Of a stretch of 36,885 nt of DNA, positions 1-9,145 are shown piece after piece. Origin of the DNA: Plantago elongata (Eukaryota > Streptophyta > Magnoliopsida > Lamiales > Plantaginaceae); assembly GCA_036897095.1 (NCBI GenBank), contig JAYMSP010001053.1:1-36885 (forward strand), in the 5' to 3' direction. Every line of letters starts with the position of its first letter. Position 1 is the first letter of the stretch. The notes below the pieces were generated by a model, which was given only the letters and a program-made list of their open reading frames with translations, had not been told where the DNA came from and did no database searches. Both the position numbers and the translations under genes were made by a program.

Positions 1-95
1 TAAAAACCTCCTAAATTTACCACATCAACCACACAATTACACACACTTAATCCATTAAACTGACTAAAAACAAAACATTTATTCACAGTACTCAA

Positions 96-464
96 ATGGA
101 AGCTTTGTTGAGGGAACGACTCGAATTTCACATCACCTTTGGTGTAAAATATGAAGACAGAGGTGGGAACCTCCTCTGGCACCCCACTCTAGCCCAAAAG
201 TTGCTGCACCTGAAGGCCTTCTGTGGCAATGAGGACTACATCCATGGCCCCAAGGTCAAGGTAGCGGACATATGTGCACGCCTCAAGCTCATTGAGATAA
301 TGCACAATGAGATAGGCTGGAAGGGTTCCAACCTCCACTCTCTCATCCTGGACATTGAGAGGACCTTCTCCTTGCAGCCCAATGAAGGGGCTGATATGGA
401 GTGGACCTATCCAGTCCAGGCGGAGATGTATGTGGATGACCTCATTGCTGAATATGTTCAGTAG
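96..464 (+). CDS. Unrecognised protein or terminal exon, 122 codons
   Basis: An open frame of 122 codons starts with ATG at 96 and ends with TAG at 464. It is much richer in G and C than the DNA around it and reads like real protein, with segments such as WHPTLAQKLLHLKAFC, GPKVKVADICARLKL and SNLHSLILDIERTF. A good splice acceptor (ttattcacag) ends at 89, just before the ATG, so this may be the last exon of a longer gene whose start lies left of the window. No signal peptide or membrane segment is visible. I do not recognise the family. A gene of a DNA transposon is one possibility, because the region to the right looks transposon-like, but nothing in the protein proves it. Confidence 0.5.
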   Translation: MEALLRERLEFHITFGVKYEDRGGNLLWHPTLAQKLLHLKAFCGNEDYIHGPKVKVADICARLKLIEIMHNEIGWKGSNLHSLILDIERTFSLQPNEGADMEWTYPVQAEMYVDDLIAEYVQ

Positions 465-726
465 TGAGTTTTTTTTTTCACTTTTTCCTGTTTCTATGTA
501 TGCATTTTTTTAATCATCAATAACAAACTGCTTTTCATTTCATTACATGCTACTTCAATACATAACAACAATAACAACTAGATGGACAAAAGCTCATTTC
601 ATTCCATTAAAATGATGAATTACATGATGATTTGAGAATCACAGTTTTTTACAATTAATAAACACAAAGCTAATGAACTGTGATTCAAATGAACCTCCAA
701 CTCTACACTAGACTGCTAATAACCAA

Positions 727-1221
727 CTACTTCTTAAACATGAACCAACAACAACAAACTAACACCACAAGACCTGCAGAAACCAAACATCTCTCAATCT
801 TCTTTTTCTCCGTCTCCTTCATGAACTGAGCTTGCTGTTCTTTCACCCATTCATCAACACCAGACACCAATCGATCACCAGCTCACAGAAAATAGCGACA
901 ACCAGCAGACTATATCAACAAAATAAACTAACTGCAATTCAATTCAATTCAAAATCAAGCCAAAGCAGAAGTTCACTCTATACAAACCTAATTCGAAAAA
1001 CGTAGTAAAGAAACTTTACTTACCTTCCAGTTCGGACAAGTACGGTTAGCACGACCGAACAAGCCGTTGCTACGCCCCTCGACTGCAATATCCGGAGGCC
1101 AACATTCATAGAGCTCAAAACCCTTCAAGAAATCTTCATCCTTGTCCCAATAGCACTCAACTGCATATTCGTCGGAAGGATTCCAGCTACCTTGGCTCAC
1201 CATTGTCGAGATTAGTTCCAT
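727..1221 (-). CDS. Small two-part gene with coiled-coil and membrane tail, unrecognised
   Basis: Exon 1 (1221 down to 1024) starts with ATG and encodes 66 residues, ending in RANRTCPNWK directly before a strong donor, gtaagt. A second readable stretch on the same strand, about 880 down to the TAG at 727-729, encodes a charged helix (DEWVKEQQAQFMKETEKKK) followed by a hydrophobic Cys/Val/Leu segment and a short basic end. This layout, a short soluble domain, a coiled coil and a C-terminal membrane anchor, is common among small plant genes related to GRF-type zinc-finger proteins. The GRF cysteine pattern is not visible, however. The phase joining the two parts is unresolved: the nearest acceptor gives a quick stop, so an exon may be missing or the gene may be broken. 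Confidence 0.35.
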
Positions 1222-1610
1222 TTCGGATTGCTAGGGTTTCAATTTGGGAGATTTGTTCAATTTAAGATTTTTAGGGTTTTAATTTGGGAGATTTCGGAGT
1301 TCTAGGGTTTTTGATTTGGGAGATTTTGGAAAGTTGTTGCCAGATTGGGAGTTTTGATCCCACGAAAAACGTTTTTCTCTCCCAAATCACGTTTCTTCCG
1401 TCCGACTCAGCCGAAGGACCAAATTCGCGAAACAAATTTCGTCCATGTCACGAATCCAGTCAGCTAGGACCAAAAACGAAATCCAAATTCGCGCAAAAAC
1501 GGCCGCTTTGGTCCTTTTAGGCCCTAAATCGAAATTCGAAAAAAAAAGGACCGTATTCGAAATGTCATTTCAGTTATAGGACCAAAATTGCAATTCTCCC
1601 AAATTGTAGA
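1222..1610. repeat. Inverted and tandem short repeats, possible DNA-transposon end
   Basis: Three copies of a motif close to tagggtttYaatttgggaga lie at about 1231, 1271 and 1304. Its reverse complement, tctcccaaattg, occurs at about 1595, and a second partial copy lies near 1378. Between them the strand repeats ggaccaaa-type phrases (1418, 1467, 1580). Nested inverted repeats and repeated ggacc/ttcg phrases resemble the long terminal region of a Mutator-like or related DNA transposon. The other end was not found, so this is a tentative call. Confidence 0.35.
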
Positions 1611-2030
1611 TATGAAAGAGTTTCCTGACTGCCCACTCGATGTTAAAGAACGTCTTAGAAAACATCTTAGCTACCTTTCAATTGATTTACAGTCTCATGT
1701 TAGGTGCTGTATTTTCTGCGAGCTTTTTCGACGGCTTTGTTTGTGTGAAGGTGTTAGTAGCGGGACTTTCATGGTGGGTGAATCTTGAAACTGAATGATT
1801 TTTTCTGTGACTTTCTGATTGAGAAAAAGGAATACAAACAACTCCCTAAGCTTACCAGCTAAAGGGTTTGTGTATAAACTATGTGCATTGATGACTATCT
1901 TCATCTAACAAGACGTGTATTTAGCTCTCTTGATTGATAATTGTATGAGTAGACGGTCTAATTGAGAATGTGTTCATTTCTGATTTTCTTGGAGTATAAT
2001 GTACTTATGTTTGATGTCTGTGTATAATAG
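1611..2030. other. Intergenic or intronic stretch left of peroxidase relic
   Basis: No convincing gene is present. A short plus-strand reading near 1705-1745 contains FFDGFV, which faintly recalls the FHDCFV end of peroxidase exon 1. This is too weak to annotate as an exon. The end of the interval, ...tgtataatag, is a plausible splice acceptor for the relic that follows. Confidence 0.3.
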
Positions 2031-2213
2031 GGCTGTGATGCATCGGTCTTGTTGAATGCGACCCTTACAACTAAGAGTGAGAAAGATAGTGTTCTGAATT
2101 TAAGTTTGAAGGGATTCAATGTAATTGATGTTGTTAAGGCACAACTGGAAGAAAATTGTCCAGGAGTGGTATCTTGTGGTGATATTATTGTTCTAGCTGC
2201 AAGAGAAAGTATC
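2031..2213 (+). pseudogene. Class III peroxidase exon 2 relic
   Basis: The reading starts right after an AG acceptor at 2029-2030 with GCDASVLLNAT and continues through LKGFNVIDVVKAQLEENC and PGVVSCGDIIVLAARESI. These are the classic blocks of plant secretory (class III) peroxidases. The intron position directly before GCDAS matches the usual first intron of the family. Class III peroxidases are haem enzymes of the cell wall that oxidise phenolics with hydrogen peroxide. Only exon 2 is present. Exon 1, with the distal catalytic His, is not recognisable, and the later exons, with the proximal His, are missing because the frame runs into a LINE tail at about 2214. This is a dead gene fragment. 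Confidence 0.8.
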
Positions 2214-2609
2214 ATTTCCGTATGGCTCCTCTCTGCAGATTCAAGGACAACTTGCAGAATTTTCTGACTTTGCTGTTCGGCATATCTGCCACGAAGCCAA
2301 TGGCCTTGCTGACAAGCTAAGTAGAGGTATTGGGTCGAACTCGACTGGTTTCGGAACTCTACCATTCGACTTTGTGGAAATCAATTGATCGGAGACGATT
2401 TCCATCAGTGTGCAGGCTGCCTTCTATTATGGTCTGCTGTGTCATTTTACGGTGGCAATTTCTTGTATACAAATAGCATCTTTTTACTTCATAGAGCAGG
2501 CAGGCTGTGTGTTCTCTTTCTAGTTTGCTGTAATCTGTATTGAACTCCTTTCACTTCAGTTTGTAATCTTTACTTTGATGAATGAAATTCATTCCTTTCT
2601 CAAAAAAAG
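2214..2609 (+). mobile_element. 5'-truncated LINE tail (RNase H-like end and poly(A))
   Basis: About 2250-2388 reads as the C-terminal end of a plant RNase H-like domain. It contains GQLAEFSDFAVRHICHEANG, then LADKLSR, and a stop TGA at 2386-2388. The HxxxEANxLADxLSR pattern is typical of the RNase H domain attached to plant L1-type reverse transcriptases. A 3' untranslated stretch follows and ends in ttgatgaatgaaattcattc and a short A-tract at about 2601-2607. A severely 5'-truncated LINE ending in poly(A) fits. No clean target-site duplication was found. Confidence 0.6.
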
Positions 2610-2660
2610 AATAAGCTGTTACATATTGTAAAGGCAATTCCTCTCACATTATGATAATTC

Positions 2661-2785
2661 TCCTTTTCCATTTAATTTTACAGTTTATCCATCAAGAGGG
2701 AGCTCTTATATAAGAATATATCTCATTTCATTTTTCCTTTAATTTTTCATTCCATCCTTCAAGAGGAAGCTCTTACATAAGAATA
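2661..2785. repeat. Imperfect tandem duplication, ~68 bp period
   Basis: Two copies of a segment running from ttttcc..ttaattt to catcaagaggRagctcttaYa and taagaat lie at about 2663-2716 and 2731-2785. They differ by scattered substitutions, so the duplication is not recent. Confidence 0.6.
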
Positions 2786-3226
2786 ATTCAATTTTCCAGT
2801 AATTGTATATATACATTAAATGCGTATTTCATTGGTATATCACAGTTATTAGAGTAAGCTTTTATATTAGAAATGTATTCTTCCAGATATAGTTTTTTTA
2901 ATCAAATTTTGTGTATTTATATTGTGTAAGAGTTGCCTCTTACTTAAACATGTGTAGGTTGACTTCGTTTTAAGTAAGGGAGTGATTGGTAGGAGTGTGT
3001 TTTAGTTTTTAATGGTTGACTGGTTCGGTACGAAAAACGAAAATCAAAACACTTTGTGGTCTGTCGGGCCTTCGCTCCAAATACACTCGATGGTGTGTTT
3101 CAGAATCACTCCTCCGACTAGTGATTTCGAAATAATCCGATGAGTGTGTTTTGTGGTACAATTGAATTGTCTTTTATACCCTAAATCTTTCAAATGTAGT
3201 TACTTGTTTCACCCTTGAACCCTATA

Positions 3227-3815
3227 TTATGAGGACGCGTGTCATAATTTCGTTCAATGCAGATATTTTGTTTTAAAAATGTGAAATAAATTTTAAATTG
3301 AAATAAAAATATAAGTAAAAATATAACAATTAATTTTCAAACTTTTCATATAGTAAAAGAGTAAAAAAAATATATTATGTATTTTATTACATATAAAATA
3401 AATAAACAAAATAAAAATAAATTTCAAAAATGCGATTTGCTATAGAAAAAAAAGACGAATTACTTACTAGAATTAAAAATCCCAATTGAAAGTTTATTGA
3501 AACAAATTTTGTTATTGATTTTTTATATGTAATAAAATGTAAAATATTTTTTTATATTTTTAAAAATATTTTTTGAATTATATTAAACAATTTATACCCA
3601 TAAAAAATTTTCCCCAAATTTTTGTCTATTAGTAATACATATCTATAAACTTTAAAGAATAGGGAATTGTTTTTTTTAATTTAAATATTATTAAATAATA
3701 ATTTTAAATTTTTGTGATAATTTATCTAATTTATTTTAAATTCATGAACTCAATCTATGGTTTATGTAATGTATTTTGTCTGAAATTATTGAAATTGCGA
3801 CACGTGTCCTCATAA
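3227..3815. mobile_element. 589-bp foldback MITE with long inverted ends
   Basis: The left end ttatgaggacgcgtgtcata is matched by the right end in inverted orientation (cgacacgtgtcctcataa). Further inside, atgtattttattacatataa near 3375 pairs with ttatatgtaataaaatgt near 3520. The whole element is very AT-rich and has no reading frame. The dinucleotide TA flanks both sides (3225-3226 and 3816-3817), as expected for Tc1/mariner-type insertions, though a TA match in AT-rich DNA is weak proof. Confidence 0.65.
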
Positions 3816-4130
3816 TAAATTTTTCTTTTTCTATTTTTGGTCAAAATCGCTCAAATACGGTCAATATACGTATTTTGGGGGAGGGAAAATCGGAACTCCG
3901 GCTGCCACATCATCAATTTAACCGGAAAATTGACCGGAGCACATAAATCTCGAGAGCGGTTGTTGTAGTGCATTGAAATTGGACAAGATCGTTCTACCGT
4001 ATCAAAAATGAAACTGTCTCATTGTAGTGTACCAAAAAAAAATTGTCTTTTTTTTTTTTTACAACTACCTAATTAATATATATTTTTCATGCATTTCATT
4101 ATATACCTTTTTAAAAAAAATTAACTAAAT

Positions 4131-4298
4131 AATAAAAATATTGATGACCAACCATTAATTTAATACATTTAATTAAAAATACAAATTAAGAAACATTTTT
4201 TAAAACACGATTACAATAAAAATATTCAAGACCAACCATTAATTTAATACATTACATTAAAAATAAAAACTAAAAAATATTTTATAAAACACGATTAT
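4131..4298. repeat. Tandem duplication, 84-bp period, two copies
   Basis: Both copies begin aataaaaatatt, contain gaccaaccattaatttaata and end near aaaacacgatta. Copy 1 starts at 4131 and copy 2 at 4215, with a few differences. There is no coding content. Confidence 0.75.
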
Positions 4299-5411
4299 AA
4301 AACACATTGATAAACACACATGTACCGTTTCAACCAAACAGCTTGATAACAACTACATAATTTAATGAAATTTTAGTCATTTCACAATGCAATTGGCTAA
4401 AGCACAACCACAATCACATTTCAGAATTCATACCAAACATCTATTTGTATTTCGAAATACATATCAAAACAACTCTCAAATTATGAACCATACCACGTGT
4501 TTCCTAGTCAAACCTACTAAAATACACTCACAGACACATACGTATTTCACACATGTATTTTCACCAAACAAAACATATTTCCTACCAATCGATCCGTACA
4601 AATTAACTATTGTTCTTGCTCTTGAGTTAAAGTTATTTTGTAAAGAGTTTATTGTATAAGAATTCTTTTACCACACTCTAACAACTCATATCTAGAGTTT
4701 ACTCTTATATAAATTATTTATGTAACAGGGATAAATTTGATATAAAAGTTTTTGGCTGTTATAAATGATTGTTTTTTCTAGTAGAGGTGAGTGAGGCGTG
4801 TTAAATTAACATACTCCAAATATAAAATTTTCATCTATTTTTTGCCCCGTATAATAAAACATAAAAAATTTTGATCATATTTTTAATACAATTAATTGTT
4901 TATTACTATAGTATAAATATTAAATTAGTTAATGAAGATTTTTAGTTAGTCGAGTTATTTTTTAAAGTATAATATAAATATTAAATTAGTTAGTAAAACT
5001 ATTTTTTTTATTTTTAAAATATGTTTAGTTTTATATAATATTTATAAAAAAAATACGTGTTTTATTGTACGGATTGATACAGAGTATAACCCAACTCCTA
5101 TGTCTCAAAACATACCGCCTAGTCCTATTAGTCCATATATATATATATATATATATATAACAGCCAAACGATGCACAAAGTGAAAGATTGATAACCTTTT
5201 CTTCTTGTTTCCCTCTTTGTTTCTTGTTATTGTTGGTACCTAATTACCTATCTTCGTGCGTGAATTATATTAATGCCTTTAACATGTAAAGAAATTGTGT
5301 AAACATTGTGATGTTCAATAAAGACGTGTGACTACATTTACTCAATTCCCCAATCAACACATTGCCCAACGGTCACACACACACCCCATACACTACCCTA
5401 CCCCCTTCCCC
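4299..5411. other. AT-rich intergenic DNA
   Basis: No gene is recognisable. The interval holds an AC-rich stretch near 4390-4580, two similar pieces with the phrase tataaatattaaattagtta at about 4910 and 4973, and the (AT)n microsatellite listed separately. Confidence 0.6.
5135..5159. repeat. (AT)12 microsatellite
   Basis: An uninterrupted run of AT dinucleotides is visible. Confidence 0.95.
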
Positions 5412-5421
5412 ATATATATAC
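5412..5421 (+). promoter_or_regulatory. Candidate TATA box of the downstream gene
   Basis: The sequence catatatata lies about 75-80 bases before the start codon at 5495. It is followed by a C/A-rich leader that would fit a transcription start about 30 bases downstream. The placement is right for a plant core promoter, but it rests on position and motif only. Confidence 0.5.
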
Positions 5422-5494
5422 TTCACTATCACCATTTAAGCATTGTCTCCCATTTCCATCCTTGTTTTAAAAATAAAAAAAACTAAACAAACCC

Positions 5495-6087
5495 ATGGTG
5501 AAAATGAACAACCAAAACACTAATCATACCCAAATCTTCCAAATCTCTGAGCCTCAGCACTTCAGTGACTATGGTTTCGACCCCCAAATCGACTACTTTC
5601 AGGTACGCGCACACTTATTAATTTTAGTGTCGGGCTCTCAACTATTTTAGATTAACATAAATGGCATTTTAGCTTAACATGTTGTCTAACGTTTTAGGTA
5701 TTGGAAGAAGCGAGGAAGCAAAAGATAAGAGAGCATCATTTCAAGCTGCAAAAACCAACAATCCACAAAGACTACGAGTCGTCTAAGAAAATCAAGAAAA
5801 ACAAGAAACGCTGGTGGACCAATGCTCTCCACTTCTTCAAGTCCCGCAAGTGGGTGGCGCCGCCAGTCTCCAAGCGCACGGCGGATATAGGGCGGCGAAT
5901 AGGGTCGATATCGGGACCGGTGTATGTGACAGAGAGCCGGAGTAGTTCGGCAAAAACGGCTTACCGGAGCGGATCTGGACAGTTGAAGAAAGGGAAAATG
6001 GAGATTCCGTATATTAGTTTGAGAGAGATGAACATGGACCATCAGGTTTCAACTACCAATGCCATGCCAATATACTTGGTCACGTGA
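5495..6087 (+). CDS. Conserved plant protein of unknown function, 165 aa
   Basis: Two exons: 5495-5602 (36 codons) and 5698-6087, joined across a 95-bp GT-AG intron in phase 0. The product is 165 residues. Visible conserved blocks are DYFQVLEEARKQK at the exon junction, HFKLQKPTI, the basic and aromatic stretch KKNKKRWWTNALHFFKSRKW, ISGPVYVTESRSSS, and a C-terminus IPYISLREMN...AMPIYLVT. I recognise this pattern from uncharacterised plant-only proteins with the same order of blocks, but no function is known to me. There is no signal peptide or membrane segment. The lysine-rich middle could be nuclear or nucleic-acid associated, which is inference. ATG at 5495 is the first start after the leader, and a second in-frame ATG follows three codons later. 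The frame is intact. Confidence 0.88.
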
Positions 6088-6676
6088 TCTTCAAACTACT
6101 TGTCTGTTTTAATTTTACGGTTTAGCGTGGTAATATTCTCCTTCTTTTCATTTTCTTTCCTCAGAAAATGTGTTAGTCTTTCTAATCCATGTGACCTTTT
6201 CTGATTATTTTGTTTGTTGGGACTTGGGAGGGCTATTTAATGCCAAATTGTACTCGTGGCTTCGTCTTACTGTTACTCGTTTTTCGATCGAATGTGGTAG
6301 ATCCGAGTTCAAGATTTGGTCTACGGTAAAAATGTAGTTATGGGAATCCAGATTTAATGAACATTCGGCTCACTTTTATATTCATAGTTCGTTATGTTTA
6401 ACCGACCGACCTTAATCTGAGTATCAATGAGGCATGTCTTGTTCAACTGAATAATAAAATGATTGCAGCTCAAACAACTTATAAGCCAGATACAAATTTA
6501 GTCGGAAACTCAATAAATTCTGCATACCACTGTTAAGACTCATTATATTGGTACATTTCTATTCCATCCGACCCATCTTATAACTCATTTACTAGTTTAC
6601 TCGTACATTTTTTAAAATATAATAGTTTAGTCATTTATTTTATTGAATGTGTGAATTTCATATTGTCAATTTGAAT
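6088..6676. other. 3' flank and intergenic DNA
   Basis: The interval holds the presumed 3' untranslated region of the upstream gene and then unremarkable AT-rich DNA. The 7-bp direct repeat of the MITE that follows occupies 6670-6676. Confidence 0.5.
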
Positions 6677-7289
6677 TAGGAGTGTTTTGCGAACCAAACG
6701 TTTGTGAAAATTTCACGAAAATTTCAGTCAATGTTCAATTCGTGTTCGATATTGACATGTTTGAACTGTTTGTGAACACATTCGTTAGCAAACGAACACG
6801 AACATAAAATTTATAGTTCGGTAGTTTGTGAATTGTTCTTGAACAATTATATATATAATAATTATATATATTATTTAAATAATATTGTAAGTAATAGTAT
6901 AATATAATTATACATTTTACTCCCTTTTGTATAGTTGTAGATATGTAGCTCGTCTTAATATATATTGTTCGTCGGATGAATGTATGATATGATGTAAGAT
7001 CTTGATATTTGCCTCGAAATATGATTATTGAAGGAACTTTCATTCTTTTTTTTTTTTTTTTTGATTTTTTAGGTTTTAACAACGAATACGACTTTAACGA
7101 ACAAACGAACTGGACAGTTCATGAATAAAAGCTTAACGAACACTAACGAACAAACACAAATAAACGAAAATCGAACTGAATATGAATAAGTGTATGAGTT
7201 GTTCGACGAACACGAACACTAAAATTCTTAACGAGCAAACGTTCTATATGCTCTATGTTCAATTCGTTCAATTCGATAAATACCTCTAG
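6677..7289. mobile_element. 613-bp hAT-like MITE with 7-bp flanking repeat
   Basis: The ends taggagtgttttgcgaa and, inverted, ctagaggtatttatcgaa form imperfect terminal inverted repeats. The subterminal parts are packed with cgaacacgaac/gttcgtt motifs in both orientations, and the centre is AT-rich. The 7-mer tttgaat sits immediately outside both ends (6670-6676 and 7290-7296). A short duplication of this size and many subterminal repeats suggest a non-autonomous hAT-type element, whose usual duplication is 8 bp. No transposase is encoded. Confidence 0.65.
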
Positions 7290-7296
7290 TTTGAAT

Positions 7297-8528
7297 CAAT
7301 TATGAATAACAATATAACTTGTTTTGTCATTTAAGATCGACGTACAAAGTACAAAATGACAATTGATTGTTCCTATTGCTCATAGAGATAACAGAGTACC
7401 GATGGATATGGTATTAAATTAAACAATTTTCATTACTGAAACTCGAATTTGGTATTAATCCACTTCTTCAATGATATTGAGACTAGATTAATTCGATTGT
7501 GATGAACTCAGTTAATTCCACTTGGATCTCCTCTCACAATAATTTATCTTGAAAATATCGAATCTAAAACTATAATATGTAGGGGTATTAATTATGTTAT
7601 CTGGAGAGAAGAAGAGATTTAAGTTTCCAGTATACACGAATTTTAATATACATTGGACTTGACCAGACCATGGACCAAGGGGTCCCTTTCTGCTAAACGC
7701 TCCTCACTTGGAACAAATTTTGTTCGTTTTGGTGAATTCACTTGTCAATTTGGCAATACGTACAAAACTGATCAATACACACTTTTGCCTTATGTGCGAC
7801 TCACTGTCCAAGAGACTGAATACATACAGTAACACTTGGGTCCACTTTTAAGTCAGTTACATAAAAAATGAAATGTAATAGTACTATTTTGTTTACTATT
7901 AAAATGTAAATGTAAATATAACAAATTTTATTTTTATTATATTTTTTTATTATGATTTAACAATATATTATAGTCAAATTAATTTTTTCGTGAGTAAGAT
8001 CATTGGCTACGAATAAATATTTGTTGAAAATAAAATATTAATCGTGATATTGTTCAACGATGATGGGAGTAGTATTATTAAGATACGGAGTAATACGTTT
8101 TAGCTTTTGATACGAAAATATCATAGCATGAACAAAATATTAGCATGTGAAATATTTATTACTATTAGAGAAAAGAATACCATCCAAGTAGATAACGTAC
8201 GTGTTAACTTTCTATTTACTTTTGACCTTCAAATTTGTCATCTATTCTTTTGCAATTATTTAGTTCTGGTAAAGAACTTTGTGTCAAATCTCAAATTGCA
8301 TATCTATTGTGTATATTGTAATATACATTATGAGTTAAATGTTAATACATAAGTACCCGAATGCCAATTTTCTAGATGTTACGTAATGAAATGAATTTGA
8401 ACAATCTCGTAAAATTTGAATTAATTATACAGAATCGAAATTAAATTCTAATATATGACATATTATAAAGTTTGAGACATGTTTAAAGAGACTATCGTGT
8501 AAGAATGTTTTGACGCGATATGGATGGT
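7297..8528. other. AT-rich intergenic DNA, nothing recognised
   Basis: No coding region, repeat or RNA gene could be supported in this stretch. Confidence 0.6.
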
Positions 8529-8533
8529 GGGTG

Positions 8534-9088
8534 TGAAGCTGGTTAGCTTAATATTAAAGGAAAGTAATGAAACATGATATATTGGAAACACTGAAATAAG
8601 GATAAACAATGTGTGGTGTTAGAGCGTACTGGAGACATTTGGATATAACATTGGAGCTGTGTGGTGTGGTGACAACGCTGAAGACACATGAGACATGATT
8701 CTTTTTGCTTGGAGAAATTTTTTTATTTTTTAGTTAGAATAGAATTTTTTTTATGGTTAGAGAAAGGAATATATGTTGATTTTATTTAGTATATATACAT
8801 GTAAGTAATAGAATAAATCATGATAAAATATATGCAAACACATTGAGATTTCTAGAGAGAAACACAGTGAAGAAGAGAGAACGGAGCTGGACAACTTGGT
8901 AGTTTGGATCGATTTCTTGTATACTGCGTTTTGGTCCTTGGTTAATAGAAATCATGGTATTTGTGGACGTAGGCAATTCCCGAACCACGTAAATCTTGTG
9001 TTGTGTGTTTAATTATCTTCTTACGTTTATTTGTTGGTTGGGTTGGAGATTGTTGGATTGGATTGGGTTGATTTGCATTGTTGGATTA
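8534..9088 (+). repeat. Left (5') LTR of the copia element
   Basis: It starts tgtgaagctggtta and aligns along its length with the right LTR. It contains a TATA-like tatatatacatg at about 8792 that could have been the element's promoter. The right edge is uncertain (about 9080-9095) because the 3' end has diverged and no clear tRNA-Met primer-binding site follows. Confidence 0.8.
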
Positions 9089-9145
9089 GCGCCGCATGTG
9101 GGAAGAGAATCAAATGGGAAGAGAATCAACTGGTATATGTCATTT

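Noticed and set aside
1588..1788. Short plus-strand frame as peroxidase exon 1
   Set aside because: Only a faint FFDGFV resemblance in another frame; the distal His and the expected N-terminal blocks are absent.
4387..4659. 90-codon plus-strand open frame
   Set aside because: The product is rich in His, Thr and Phe from an AC-rich DNA strand and shows no domain; it is probably chance.
6735..7082. 115-codon minus-strand open frame
   Set aside because: It lies inside the hAT-like MITE and its sequence is low-complexity (Tyr/Ile runs from AT repeats), so it is not a gene.
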